In this document: piece after piece, positions 11,672 to 24,500 of the stretch
How the letters are laid out: every line of letters starts with the position of its first letter
How positions within the stretch are numbered: the first letter of the stretch is position 1
Assembly (NCBI GenBank): GCA_947579605.1
Contig: OX388307.1
Location: 34,015,237 to 34,079,236 of the forward strand
Source: Athripsodes cinereus
Lineage: Eukaryota > Arthropoda > Insecta > Trichoptera > Leptoceridae
DNA: 64,000 bases
Direction: 5' to 3'
Program-made: the position numbers and the translations under genes
Notes under the pieces: model-generated
The model's input: the letters and a program-made list of their open reading frames with translations, nothing else
The model's database searches: none
Told to the model about the DNA's origin: nothing

Positions 11672-12329
11672 CAATTGAAGACCTTTTGGTAAAACCCCAT
11701 TTGTCAAAAAATGTCGTTTTTGAACTATTGATACCGTTCGATAAGTGGCTCGTGTCTACGTTATTTTAAGTCACTATTTTTGTCATATAACAACAGTTAT
11801 CAAAATTATAACATTGTAAAATATACCCGGTGCTGACAATCACCAATTTATTTCGCGCGTTTTTGACAAAACCACACATGTCTATAACATATGTGGTTTG
11901 TTGTCAAATCATCATCAAACAGTCAAAAGTGACAAGTCATTGAAATGTTAACCATGGCGTCGTCTTCCTCGCCGGTGAGTTTTAAAAGGCAGAACCCCGA
12001 AGATATTTTTAATATACCGCTAAAAAAGACAAGAAAAGTTGACCAATGTACATTTGAATAAATATTGTATACTATATACTTGTCATTTTTTGATAAAACC
12101 CCATTTGTCAAGTTCTTTTCAACTTTATCCTCAATTTTACCAATGTTATTCTGGCACCTGAAGTCTTTAATGTAATACAAAATATGGATAATACTCGTAA
12201 CATGAAAATTGCAAATAAAAAAGAAATTTTAATGTATCATCAAAACTAGAGTTCGAGCGCAGGTTTTTGCTTTTCCTGAAAATTGCATTAAAATGACATA
12301 TGGGGTTTTACCAAAAAGGTCTTCAATTG
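11672..12329. mobile_element. Inverted-repeat element, ~37-bp ends, with a 35-codon ORF
   Basis: The left end CAATTGAAGACCTTTTGGTA and the reverse of the right end (CAATTGAAGACCTTTTTGGT) match through AAAACCCCAT. A third copy of AAAACCCCATTTGTCAA lies at 12100. A short + frame at 11954-12061 (MASSSSPVSFKRQNPEDIFN...) has a good ATG context but no recognised family. It may be a transposase N-terminus remnant. Confidence 0.55.
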
Positions 12330-12480
12330 TATCTAGTGGGAACCCCTGAAAATTTTGTAATACAGATAGTTTGATTGGAAAACTGTTCAAAAAATCTATT
12401 GCATCCAAATTTAACAGCAATGGATATTTGAAAACCTACCTATAAGAAAAAAATGTTAAAAAACTAAATAAGAAACTTAC

Positions 12481-14187
12481 GTTCTGTTGTACTGTTATGA
12501 CACCAGCGTCTGTAATCTCCTCGCAGTGGTCACTCTTGACTGATCTGCAATCAGGAGACACAGATCCAACATGGTTCAACATCTCCCTGTCTTCCCCACA
12601 TAAAGAACTTTCCACATTTCTCTCATTCACGTCTTCACAATTCACCTTTGTCAACACTGGTTCACTTATTTCCAACACTGACGGCTGAGACTTGGCGTGT
12701 CTCATGTTGTTTTCATATTCATTTTCTTCGCTGACAAAATATCTGTCACCATCTCTGATTGATGTCAATCTTACAGAACTATTACAGGCGCTTAGACTCC
12801 TGATTTCTCTGTAATTTGCGTCAGTTTCGTCTTTCAATTCTCTGACTCTACTTCTTCGCCCTGTGCGATTACTATAATCACTCGCTACACTTGAATCACC
12901 AAAATCATCAATCTTTCCAAAAGAATCAATAGATTCACTAAATACCGAGTCAGCATCATTATCCATATCGTCAGCATAATCGCCAGTTGGTTTTGTTATA
13001 ACTCTTTTTTGCGAGTGTTTTTGTAGCATCAAATCCATTCTCATTTTTTCACTATCGAACCAATCTTTGAGTCCATACCAGGCTTTAGATAATCTCTTTT
13101 TTCCTTTGAAATCTTTATGCGCTGAATAAAAGGCGGATATTCGATTTCTCAATTTGATTGCTCTGATGTTATTATCGAAATAATTCGATCGATCGCTTCT
13201 TGTGGACGATTTAGTGGTAATTGGTGTATTAATTTTGGAGAAAACAAAAGGGCCATTTACAAAATCTTTGTTGGTGGTATTATTTCTATCCAAACTTTCT
13301 AATTCGGGAAGTGAAGCAATAGACCGCTTGGACTCTGCATTATTTAACGATAAGTTACACACTTGACTTAAATTATCTAGACTAGCTGAATTTTGGTATT
13401 TATGTTTGTCATCGTTTGCGATATTATTCACGTCATTGAGACTTTTATTTTGAATAGTATAAGTGGATTGACTTATTTTGCTTACCACAACATTAGAGGG
13501 GATATCATAATTCGCCTCCTGCGTTGCTTCTTCATTTTGTTCACTTTCTTCTTTCAGAGATGTAGCACTGACATAAAATCTCAACTCTGATTTATGAAGT
13601 GTTGTTTTATTATTGAAATCATCATCTGAGATGATTCCATTAGATTTGAGGTCCACCGCACTGGCGTAGTGTTGAGTAATGATTGCAGGTTTCATTATCT
13701 CATATTCGTTTCCGGAGCCGATAGATTTACATCGCGTTTCTTGTTGCGGATTTATTTCAACGTAACCGTCACTGTTTCTACTACCGTGCAACACGTACGT
13801 CTGATCGGTACTAGAGAAAAATGAAAACACAATATCGTTGAATTGATCGGGCGTAGAGTTTGTAGCGTCGTTCCCCACCTTGGCACCTGATTCACTATTA
13901 CGTGTCTCCCTCCTCTCGACTTGGCTGATTGAGCCGCCACTATCAGCGCTCACACGGCTGATAACACACTCTGCATTATGCACAACCTTTACATTATTAA
14001 CATTACCACTTGTTGTCATTACTTTGCCACTTGCGACATTGTTATCACCGCCTTCCACATTTTTATTAGACCGATCTCTCCGCACTATGAGCGGAAGATT
14101 CGCGTTACTAATTTTAGGAATTTTAATTCCCATAAACTTGAAATCATTTTCGGTCTGCGTTAATTTCGGTAATTTTAAATGCTTCAT
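12481..14187 (-). CDS. First (or only recognised) coding exon of an unrecognised disordered protein
   Basis: One open frame of 569 codons starts at ATG 14187 (MKHLKLPKLTQTENDF), with an in-frame TAA just upstream, and ends at a good 5' splice site (AAC|GTAAGT) at 12481/12480 in phase 0. The frame runs only 15 codons past the donor, so the gene must continue toward lower coordinates. No convincing next exon was found. The protein is rich in S, N, D and E and looks mostly disordered. Visible features are three YxxΦ/SH2-like tyrosine motifs (YVEI ~142, YEIM ~162, YDIP ~227), a basic aromatic stretch near 345-385 (KLRNRISAFY, KKRLSKAWYGLKDWF), and an acidic serine cluster after it. This suggests a cytoplasmic scaffold or adaptor (inference); the family is not recognised. 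Its GC content and codon use look more gene-like than the flanks, and there are no repeats inside it. Confidence 0.7.
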
Positions 14188-14229
14188 TTTCAATGTCACA
14201 GCTACTTTAAATTAATTTATTTTATCGTA

Positions 14230-15700
14230 TTATTTAAAAAAAATAAACAACAAAAGAGAAATTAATATTTTATATAAATGGCGTTTAATACATCTTGTAC
14301 CTAGTAAAATACATAACATAGTGATATGATTTTTATTAACACCTGATATTTTATTTACATTTCAACAACATTATTATTAATATTTCTTCTAAAACACACA
14401 CTATATCACAATATCGTTATAATAATAATAATATATTACAGATTTTTTAATAATATCTAATAATAAAAAAAAAAACATTGTCGTACATAATATTATTGTA
14501 AACGTTAAATTACTGCGAGTCACGAGGCAAACATTACTTTACAATGTTTATAAATAATTATCACACCGTGTCAGTTAGCAGGTACACAATGAAAAAAAAT
14601 ATAGGTAAAAAACATTTAGAAGATTGATTATTTAAAGTTGATAAAATTGTTCGAAGCAAATATAAACTTTCATCGATATTTTTGTAAAAGAAAACAATAA
14701 TTGAATAAAACGTGAATGACCAATGACCGCGGTGAATGAAATAAAAACGATGTTATTGAGTTATATTAGACATTATGGATAATAAACATTAACAGGTACA
14801 CGAATGTACCTGTAATGATTGTAACTAATTGGACTTTATTGGTTTGATCTCGTTTGCTGTTGATTCGATATTCGTTGTATAGCTACGATTTAAAATCACA
14901 ATATTACAATTTTCAACACTGTTAAAAAATAACGATAGTAACAAATATTTTCAAAATTAGAACATTTTTAATGAGGATCATTTTTGAATTAAGAACACTG
15001 TGAAGTAAGAGAATTTTTGAATAAAGACACTTTTGAAATTAGAACAGTTTTGAATCTACCTATAACATTTTTAAAATAATAATAGTTTTGAAGTGAGAAC
15101 ACTTTTTTGAATTTAGAACTTCAGAACACTAGACCATTCATTATTTTAATTTAAATATTTGAATTTGTTCTATTCGAATAGTTCGTGATGTTTTCAGAAG
15201 ATGTGACCGGCTGCGACAATACTAATAATATATTCTCCGTTACACATTACACACAATACTGAAATAAATACTAATTCTAATGTGTACTAATAATAAAACA
15301 CACGACGATGAGCGCATTGTATACTATGTATGTATTCTGTATTGTATACACAGCATAATATGAGACTTTTATGATGTGATCTTGTTGTTTTTATTATTAT
15401 TATTTGTTTTCCTCTCTATGTACGCGAGCGTTTAATTATTATTAAAATAGAAGCGATACGGTGATTTACCCCTCCTAGAGATTTTACGTATTTTATAAAT
15501 AAACTCACTGTTGTCAGAACAAGACACTATGCTGGCTTGTTGCTTCTATACAATAATATAAGTGATGCCGTTGAGTGCAGAAGAATATTTTGTACCTACT
15601 AGCTATTAACTACACACAGACATCTTTTATTACATATATTTATTATCTATGATATTATGTGTGTGCTTCATAGTATCTAATAATATGCAATGTTGCATAT
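14230..15700. other. 5' flank of the unknown - strand gene; AT-rich
   Basis: Probably holds the 5' UTR and promoter of the 12.5-14.2 kb gene. Degenerate AACATTTTTGAA-type repeats occur at 14930-15130 (AGAACA...TTTTGAAT). No other frame. Confidence 0.45.
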
Positions 15701-15705
15701 TATCG

Positions 15706-15800
15706 TATTTATTTATTTATTTATTCATTACAAGATATTATTTATTTATTTCATATATTTACGGCGTTAGCCTTTGACATGTTAACAATCATATTAAAAA
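15706..15800 (-). repeat. LINE-type 3' tail with (AATA)n, inverted
   Basis: TTACGGCGTTAGCCTTTGAC after a TTTA run is the reverse of the tail GTAACATGCAAGAGGCTCAC seen at 59.9 kb. Confidence 0.5.
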
Positions 15801-15853
15801 CAAAATCAACAAAAACTACACAATAAATTTGTTATATCAAGTTCAGTATTACA

Positions 15854-16190
15854 GGTAAAATAAGTGTTAGTGAAATAATTATAAGTCAATCAAAAATATT
15901 CAAATATGTCATTGTAAATAGAGAATTTATAAATATATAGTCATACAGGTAAAATAAGTGTAAGATGAGATAATTATAATTATGTCAATCAAAAATATTC
16001 AAATGAGTCATTGTAAATAGAGAATTTAAAAATATATAGTCATATAGGTAAAATAAGTGTCAGTGAGATAATTATTATAAGTCAATCAAAAATATTTAAT
16101 AAAGTCATTCATTGTAAATAGAGGATTCATATATGTATATAGTCACAAAGGTAAAATAAGTATAAGTGAGATAATTATCTACTTATACTT
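15854..16190. repeat. ~95-100-bp tandem repeat, 3.5 units
   Basis: AGGTAAAATAAGTGT starts at about 15854, 15946, 16047 and 16149. Each is followed by GAGATAATTAT, CAATCAAAAATATT and GTAAATAGAG blocks. Confidence 0.82.
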
Positions 16191-16682
16191 AAACAATTAT
16201 ACATTGATTACAAGATGTTTTATATTATTGTTATTATTATTCATATCTCATTTATTTAACAAAACAACATTAGGATCTACATTTTGAACACAATATAAGA
16301 TTAACAATATAATTTAAATATAACATCAAATAATAAAAACAATAAAAATTAAAACAAAATTTTATTCAAAGTGTAGAACCCCAACATTATTCGAGTTGAT
16401 TCTTCCATGATGTCCCTATGAAAATGGTACAATCATGGGAGATCACTTACAGAGCTACAGGGACAAAAAATTCGAACTATCCTGGTGGATGATAGAAGAA
16501 CAGCCTTCTGCATGCTGTATTTGAGCCTGTCATCTACTCCCATTTTTTTTAAATTGCTTGAATGCTTTATTACTATTATTATTATGGGTATCAAGCAGGC
16601 AGCAAAGCTGATTTGCTTGAATGAATCCACGATGTTACCGCAATATATCAAAAATACATTTAAATTAAATACAATCGTATGA

Positions 16683-16905
16683 GGTGAGATTTCTTCCAAC
16701 TAACCCAATCTCATGAAACTTTCGCATAAAAATCTTAAAGGAAGGAAAAGAGGAGGTACAAGAGAGGAAAATAGGCAGGAAAAGGGATTAGGAAACAAAT
16801 GCCAAATTTTGAGTGATAAAGTGGTCCTTGACCGCCCGAAGTAGGGAGTAAACTTGTTCTAAATAACAGACTTCCAACAGCGAGTACCATGAAGAGAAAA
16901 TAAAT
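16683..16905 (-). repeat. Dispersed LINE/SINE tail-like repeat, copy 2
   Basis: GATTTCTTCCAACTAACCC, GGAAGGAAAAGAGGAG and TTGACCGCCCG align with 342-590. Confidence 0.55.
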
Positions 16906-17407
16906 TACTACTTAGCATTACATTTCATATGGTACATACAAACCATAACGTGCTTTTACATTATTACTTCCTTATTTACTTACATCAGAGCGCAGGAATG
17001 TTGAGGGAAGAAGTAACTTGATTGGCACAAAGACGCTTTGAATGGATGAGGCTGTTTTTTTTTGTCCTGTGCTTCTGACAAGAGCGCTGAAGGCCGATTA
17101 AGTTGAGTTGAGTCGTCTTAATTTATTACTAACTTATCATACAAATATTTCTGTCTTTTGCTGGACATAATAAGCCTTCTCCATATTTTCCAGGCATATC
17201 TGCCCTGGACTTTCTGCAACCATTATTGTTAGTTAGCCGTGGTCTGATGGAAGAAATCACTACGTAGTAGGTAATAACCTCGCCACGTGCCAACAAAAAA
17301 TCAAGACATTAAAGATGGGCGGTAAACTTCATCGCTGAAGTTAAGATGTAAAATGACTTTATTTTTCAAAAACCTGCCGTTTACAGCACACTCAAAAATT
17401 CACGGAA

Positions 17408-17548
17408 AAGAGTGGGAGAATAATTCTTTGTCGGATACAACACGGCTGATCTTCAAAAACAATATGCATATTTATAAATTATTAATATGCATATTGTTTT
17501 TGAAGATCAGCCGTAGAACGTCGAACAAAGAATTGGTCTCCCACTCTA
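17408..17548. repeat. Inverted pair of family A heads around a perfect 30-bp hairpin
   Basis: Inner arms 17442-17471 and 17485-17514 are exact complements. Outside them the pairing continues as AGAGTGGGAG...TTCTTTGTCG against GAACAAAGAATTGGTCTCCC, which is the family A head in opposite orientations. Confidence 0.82.
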
Positions 17549-17614
17549 TATTATTAATATGAATTTCCACCAAGAACCATCGGCTGATAAATAAACTATA
17601 ATAGGTATGCATAC

Positions 17615-17812
17615 TACTAAAAAAAATTACAAATGCCTATTTTTCATATCCACAAACAAAATGCTTATATTCATAAAATTACTAATACTTACATATTTTT
17701 CATATTCACAAACAATATGCATATTTAAAAAAAAATACAAAATGCTTATTTTTCATATTCACAAACAATATGCATATATAAAAAAATTACAAAATGCATA
17801 TTTTTTGCTTAT
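17615..17812. repeat. ~55-60-bp AT-rich tandem repeat, 3-4 units
   Basis: ATTACAAAATGCTTATTTTT and CACAAACAATATGCATAT recur. The CAATATGCATAT part is also in the hairpin arms at 17460. Confidence 0.75.
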
Positions 17813-18856
17813 TATCTAAAATTTTAAATAAAACTGATGCATTATTATTCTCACAGTACCTACAGCTAGTACAACAATTAGTAACCTGTAGGTCTACCTA
17901 CACTCATTATGTAGGTTTAGCGTATGTAACTAAAAGATTCTGCTTATATTCTTTGCTTTGGTTGTCAGTGTTTTTATCAGTTATATTAATTTAATTAAAA
18001 TATTATTCAAACCATCTTTCTAGAAGTTGGTGCAATAGTGCATATTTTGTAAAAAAAATTAGAACTTAAATTGTGAGAGACATTTCTAAGTCAAAAAAAT
18101 ATTGTTAGTTTAAAAAAATGGATGTTTTATAAAAAATACAGTGAACTCTAGCAATATCTAGAAATTCTTCTCTTAGAAATCAAGTACCAGTGACAATATT
18201 TATTCTATTTTTTCACGGCTGTTCACTCGTTTGCAAGTGATTTAAGATACCATGTCTAAACGACATTGATCTAGTGAACAATTCTTAAAAAGTGAACCTC
18301 TAAAAAAATAAACCAAATTTGCGTAAAAAGTGGACTCTGCATTTAGAGAATTACACAAGTTTACATTGGATGAATTTAGACATTAATATCGTGCCAAAAC
18401 AAAAATATAACCGATGCGTTTTGATTTTGCTCCTTGTGAGAAAATCTTTATTAGTTTTTTTTTTACTTTAATGTAATAATTATGTACAATATTTCAACCA
18501 TCATCAAGAGTTTAGCGTCATTTCTGGTTTCTAATTTCGATAATGGATATCTACTAATAATTAGAAAAGGGTGAACGAAAAGCTACCTTCAGGCAGGTAT
18601 GAAATAGAAAATAAATAGCATTGATGTACATCTACTTCACATAGTTGTAATAAAGTAAGCAAAACATCGAGGAATATTAATTTGTAAAATTATATCAGAC
18701 GAATTTCTAATTTAACATATATTATATAAATACGAATCGGATGTCATTGGGGCTTGTATGTTTACTCAAATACTTTGAGCTGGAAGCTGTCATCATTGTA
18801 AACTTTTAATAAATAAATTTATGAATTTTCAATTGTAAAAAAAAAAACTTTAAACA
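17813..18856. other. No gene; AT-rich sequence before the ORF1 relic
   Basis: No repeats or conserved frames seen. The A run at 18838-18848 just precedes the ORF1 start. Confidence 0.45.
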
Positions 18857-19697
18857 ATGGCATCAGATGTTAAAAGTGAAAACCCGGAAATGAACCCAGC
18901 TTGTTTATTTACTTCAACAAGTGCTACAATAAACAAATTACATATATTAGCAAAAAATCCTTCTCATAAATTCAACGAGGAACAAAAAACCAATATCATC
19001 ACCATAGCAAATGAATTGAAAACATTGGATAAAAGCATCGAAAAATACGTGAAAGAGATAGAAGGTGAAAACAGACGTATGAAAGAATTGTTGGAAACAA
19101 CGAAACCTGAAGAAAAACGAAAGGAAACGGAAAATGTAGCATCTTTATTACATGAAACTGTCGATGAATTGGAAGAAAGAAGACATTGTGAAAGAAACGT
19201 TCTGATATACAATATTCCTGAAAGCGAATCAATCACTAATTTCAGTGGCAATCAGAAAGATATTCACATTGTTGCTGATATTTTGAAAAGCATCGATGCG
19301 TCTATTAATTTAAAATCTACTAAGATATATCGATTAGGCTCAAAGAAATCAGACAAAGTGAGACCTATCAAAGTGGAGTTTTCCAACAGTGAACACGCAA
19401 GAGTGGTTTTAATGAACGGTATAAACTTTAAAAGTACAGGAATTAAGATTAAACACGATCTTACAAATCGTCAACGCCAAAAACTTGGGCAACTTTGGAA
19501 AGAAGTAGAAACTAGAAGAAATAATGGAGAGGATAAATTAAAAGATGTTCGTTAATTCGCGACCTAAAATTGTTGAAATACGTCCAGATGGATTAAATTT
19601 TAATTTTTTATGTGAAAACTTAAAAATAGCTTTAATGGTGTTTGTCTTATTTATTTGTATAATCGATGCAATGAAAAACAATCTTAATAAAACATAA
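18857..19697 (+). pseudogene. LINE ORF1-like gene (coiled coil + RRM-like), frameshifted near its 3' end
   Basis: An open frame (18857-19555, 232 aa, start context AAACAATGG) begins with a low-complexity N-terminus. A charged coiled-coil-like stretch follows at residues ~40-110, then an RRM/FP-like domain starting ERNVLIYNIPESE (~112) and ending with KHDLTNRQRQKLGQLW. This order is typical of nucleic-acid chaperone ORF1 proteins of Jockey/CR1/L1-type LINEs. The frame stops at 19553-19555. An adjacent frame, open from 19545 to 19697, continues with VNSRPKIVEIRPDGL, which resembles the usual ORF1 C-terminus, so a frameshift near 19545 is likely. No ORF2 follows. It is probably the relic of a LINE whose second ORF is missing. 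A domesticated single-copy gene is less likely but possible. Confidence 0.6.
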
Positions 19698-20040
19698 TTT
19701 TTTTTAAGTACCTAACAAAACGTGGACGGTGGAAGAAGGGCGCATCTGCGGAAAAGACGTTGTATTACAACAAGTCCGCCCTTTGACTGCACATTGTTTC
19801 ATACTTTTAATCAGACTATTATTTAGATTTTTTCTCATCATTGTACTTTTTTGTAATCATCAAAATTGTTAAATTTTGTAGTCAATATTTTTTTTTTATT
19901 TCAATTATATAAAAATATGGATAAGTAACAATGCGAGCAGTACCTATTAATAAAAAAATATTTGATTTTTAAATTTTTTTTTAATGTGTTGTTTTATTTA
20001 ATTTCTGTTAAATTTTCATTTTATAGGCACTGTTGGGTTA

Positions 20041-20227
20041 CTCTTGATAAAATCTAAATACGATCTTAATCTTAATCATACAACGCGCAAAGTGAGCATT
20101 GTAAAAAATACGTAATGGTCAACAATCTCGCGGTAGCGCGGTATTGTTGACCATTCAATAGTCCCTTCGCGCGTCGTATGATTAAGATCAAGACTAGATT
20201 AAGATCGTATTTAGATTGTGTCAAGAG
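20041..20227. mobile_element. TA-flanked foldback MITE (Tc1/mariner-like)
   Basis: TA at 20039-20040 and 20228-20229. The inverted ends begin CTCTTGATAAAATCTAAATA and CTCTTGACACAATCTAAATA. The arms pair almost to the centre (GGTCAACAAT around GCGGTAGCGC), so the whole 187 bp can fold. Confidence 0.8.
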
Positions 20228-20229
20228 TA

Positions 20230-21129
20230 CCTAGCCCTGCTGATTCCACTCTATCAGTTTATAGTCTAATGAGACAGTGTAATTTTTCCACTGCTTGAAA
20301 AACTGAATAGGATTACTTTTTGAACATTTTGATTTTTATTTTAATGTTGTTGTTGAAGATATTGTTTTTGTTGTGAGGAAAAAATATAATTTATTATATA
20401 AAATACTTTATATTATTTCATTTCATTTCACAAATCAAAGTATTTTAAACACTAAAATACTTTTATATTCGAAGTTTTTTTTTGTACTATTGTTTCTTTC
20501 TTATTAAGGCCATCCACTCGTTTACTTTCAGCTGAACTTAATAAATTACTTAGCACGTATCTGGTGATGAGACCGAAAGTTCTTGAAAGCTGATCCACAA
20601 ATAATAGTCATGTAGAAGAACTAAAAAAAAAAAGATTAAAAATTGAAAAATCTTTTATAATAATCACTTGCAATAATGTTTATCGAACGGCGGTTCTCGG
20701 TGGAAGTTGAATGTTGTTGGATATTTCTTTGTAATAAGTGATGATCAGCAAAAATCACACATGTGCATTTAAAAAAAAAACGAATAAAATATAATACAAA
20801 AATAATAATTATAAACACGGTTGCAACCAGGACCATTGAGGCTTTTAAAATACATTCATTGAAAGAACCTCTACACACTCGGATATCTCAGGAGTCGGAG
20901 ACTCCTATTTATCCGAATTTGCACACATAACTTTCATTTCCTCAGGGGCGACCCGAAGAACAGATCAACGTAAGTCGCCTCGTTGGAACAATAAACAAAA
21001 AGAAACAAAAATAGCCCATATTGGGAAAAATTAAAATAAAGTGATTTCACACAATACATGTGTGACCATAATTAACCATAATAAATTAAACCATTATTAT
21101 ACCCAAAAATTAAGTACAATACAATAATA
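20230..21129. other. No gene; sequence beyond the R1 3' end
   Basis: Contains only weak frames. 20880-21000 is somewhat GC-richer without recognisable coding sequence. Confidence 0.4.
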
Positions 21130-21285
21130 TACACATGTATACACACATACATACACATACATATACATACATACATACACACATATACACACATACACAC
21201 ACATACATACATACACATACACACACATACATACACACATTCATACATACATACATACATACATACACACACATGCATATATGTA
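21130..21285. repeat. ACAY-type microsatellite (ACAC/ACAT mix) at the LINE 3' end
   Basis: About 150 bp of mixed ACAC and ACAT tetramers on the + strand, immediately 3' of the R1-clade element (TGTR in the element's sense). It is either the insertion target or a tail extended by the element. Both strands give spurious ORFs. Confidence 0.9.
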
Positions 21286-21501
21286 TACAGTTGGTACAGA
21301 TAACAGAGATAAAGTGTCCAGAAACATTTCGGTTATAAAGACAGTGAGCCCAGGGGTCACCGAAACGGGGTAGTGTGGAAAACTATTTCCCTCCCAATGG
21401 GGATATTCCAACCAAAGCTACTCTCCACCAAGGGAGACAGGACGCACAAAACAAACGAAAAACAAGAGTTCGCCACGCAACATTCGCCACGCCAAGCAAG
21501 C

Positions 21502-24500
21502 TCAATTCTCAGACTCCCCTGCGTCAGCCGGGGGTAAACCCGGCCCACGCAGAAGATCCCACCTAGACACCCAGGAATCTACAAACCTCTGGAAAGCCCT
21601 GAAATTCTGAGGACAAAGTAGCACTTCCCCAAACCAAACGGGCCTGGGGGTGCCATCGCTCATTTCCTCTAGCATTAGATCTCTCGCATCCATCATCACC
21701 GGGCACTCCCAAAGGATATGCTCCGCATATTGCGCCCCCATCCCACAGACACACCATGGATCATCCACGAGTCCAAGATCAAAGAGCTTGCCTCTCAGAT
21801 CCCCATGGCCAGTTATCAACTGTACAGTGAAATGATCAAATGATAGGAAGCGCTTCTTCACTCGTTCACAAACATTCGGGAGGAAACTGTAGACTAATCT
21901 AGCAGTTCTTCCTCCATCCCATCTTTCCTGCCACACTTCCATCGTTTTCTTTCGTATCGTGCCGACAGCCCTATTGTAACCTCTGATTCCGGGTTCCGCA
22001 TGCACAGACATGCCGAAATGTACCACAACTCCATCTGCCTTGATCTTGCGCCTGGCCACAGAGTCCAAAATTTCTAAATCGGCTGGTAGCACTCCAGCAA
22101 TGACTGGAAGGCCATCACTAGCTGCAGTTCGATACGCACCCGTGACAGCGAGCAGCGGGAGTCTTTGTCCCCTCAAAACCGCCATCGACACAGATCCAAC
22201 TAACAGCCTGTGCGACCACACACGAGCGGCATACGTGACCTGAGCCACATAAGTCGCCCGATATATAGTCTTCACAGTTCGCCATCTTAGACCCCATGTT
22301 CCACGACTCAGTCTGCGAAGAGTGAAAAATAACACACCCGCTTTTCCGGCAGTCGCTCTGACATGCGGGAGAAAGGAAAGGCCTCTGTCCAGGACTACAC
22401 CCAGATAACGGACTTCGTTGACCACCCTCACGGGTGATCCACTCATCCGAAGAACTGGATTCCTGTCCCCAAGCGAACCCTTCAACCACATAGCAGAGGT
22501 CTTGCTCGGCGAGAAGACCAGCCTATTCACATTGCCCCACGTCAGGATACGTTCGATCGCGATTTTAAATTTATTCTCAATGGCGCTCCTCGTACTACCA
22601 GATAGCAAGAGAAGCGCATCATCGGCATAGGCAAAAATCGTGCAGCCAGGCGGAAGATCCATTTTCAACAGATCGTCAAACAGAACATTCCAAAGAAACG
22701 GTCCTAAAACCGATCCTTGTGGGCAGCCCATGTCCACAATCCTTTCCACTACAATTCCAGCGTGTGTGATCATTACTGACCTGTTGCTAAAGTAGCTGCT
22801 AACAACATTAAACAACCAGTGAGGACAACCTCGTATCTTTAGCTTGGCCAGGATAAGAGGCCACCACGCATTGTCAAAAGCCCCAGCTATGTCAAGGAAG
22901 ACACCCAGAACATTCTTATCCTCACACTCATTTCTCCATTTCAAGCAGGCCTCAATAGCATGCTCAGTGGATAGACCCCTGCTAAAGCCAAACTGTTTGG
23001 GATCTCCAGGCATGAGAGTCCCCGCAAGCCGGTTCCTCACCAAGATCTCAAGGATCTTGCCAAAGGAAGGCAGCAAGGTAATGGGTCTATACGCCTTGAT
23101 ATCCGACAGTGGCTTATCATTGCCTTTGGGTATAACCCTCAGCATACCTTTCTTCCAAACTTCCGGAAATATTCCTTCATTCAGACAGGCCTGGTATAGA
23201 GCCAGCATTTCTGCAGGGCAGTACGTCCAGACCTTTTTCACAATTGCACCATTGATTCTGTCAAAACCAGGTGCCTTCCTAGGTCCTAAATTTTTGACGA
23301 TTTCTCCCAACTCAGAATGTGTCACATCGTCAGGTTCGATTATAGACTCATCTGGTGGACAGCGCGACAGGAAACGCAACGCAGCATGAAATGGGGTATC
23401 CCTCGATATCGAATCAAGAGGCACAAGCCCATCCAGCAACGTCCTGAGTGTGCCGTCAATACACACTGTCTCACTACCGCCAGCAACAATGCTGGTAAGG
23501 TAGTGATCAGCGGATCTCTTGGACTTCACAATGGTCTTTGTAACTGACCAAGGATCGGCATTTCCCGTTTCAGTGATCCACTCCTTCCAGGCTGAGGTCT
23601 TAGCATGCCTTATAGCCAATTGGTAGGAGCCTCTCGCACGTTGAAGCCTCTCAAGGAGACGCTTACCTTCGGGAGAGTCGCGCAAAACGCTGCCACTTCT
23701 CACCGGGCAAAATGCCCGTTCGGCGGATTTGAACTGGCGTCTTAGGTCCGTGAGTTCAGGCGTCCACCAATTGGTAGTACGCCGTCCCCCAGGCCTACAC
23801 CTACCCATCACAGTAACTGCCGTATTAACGACCGCACTGTTAAATTTTTCCCCAGCTTTGTCAGCCCCCTCTGTCAGCCAAATTGCAAAATTTCTCATCC
23901 TTTCTTTCAATTCCATACCAAAATGTTCCCAGTTAGTCCTTGAGCCCCTGAAGCTCCAGAGACCATACGGTTCAATCTCCAACGAACCACCAATTGACCA
24001 AGTGATCAATCGATGGTCACAGGAAACTTTACCGACGTGAACCCTCCAATTTGAGAGTGTCAAGAGCAGATCATCAGTGCACAGTGTCAAGTCAATCCAA
24101 CTCTCCCCCATTGGCCCAGCAAACGTGGCTGGACCAGCAACATTCAGAATATTGAGTCCTGTAGAGAAAATAAAATCCTCCACAGGTCCCCCACTCCCAG
24201 TGCGTTCTGATCCAGGTCTGTCATGCCAGAGAGGAGAGCGCGCATTGAAATCACCCGCAACTATGACCGGTCTGCCTCTTAGAGCATCCAGGGTCTCACT
24301 CAAACCCCGAAGGTGTGTCCCCACAGGGTCAGAGTATTTGAAGTAAACAGAAACCAAGAAGATCTCTCGACCATCAATCCGAAGACATACACAACATCGG
24401 TATTCATCCGAAAGTCCCTCCAGAAGCATTGGTTGGACTCTACTTGAGTCAAAAAGGAAACCCGCCATGGGCTTAGGCCCCCTGTCTACAACGGCAAGGG

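Noticed and set aside
14188..14199. Upstream start of the unknown gene at 14199
   Set aside because: The codon there is GTG; the first ATG in frame is at 14187.
21072..21338. Cys/Tyr/Val- and Thr/His-rich ORFs on both strands
   Set aside because: They are translations of the ACAY microsatellite.
22844..23389. 181-aa + strand ORF
   Set aside because: Antisense shadow of the R1-clade RT frame.
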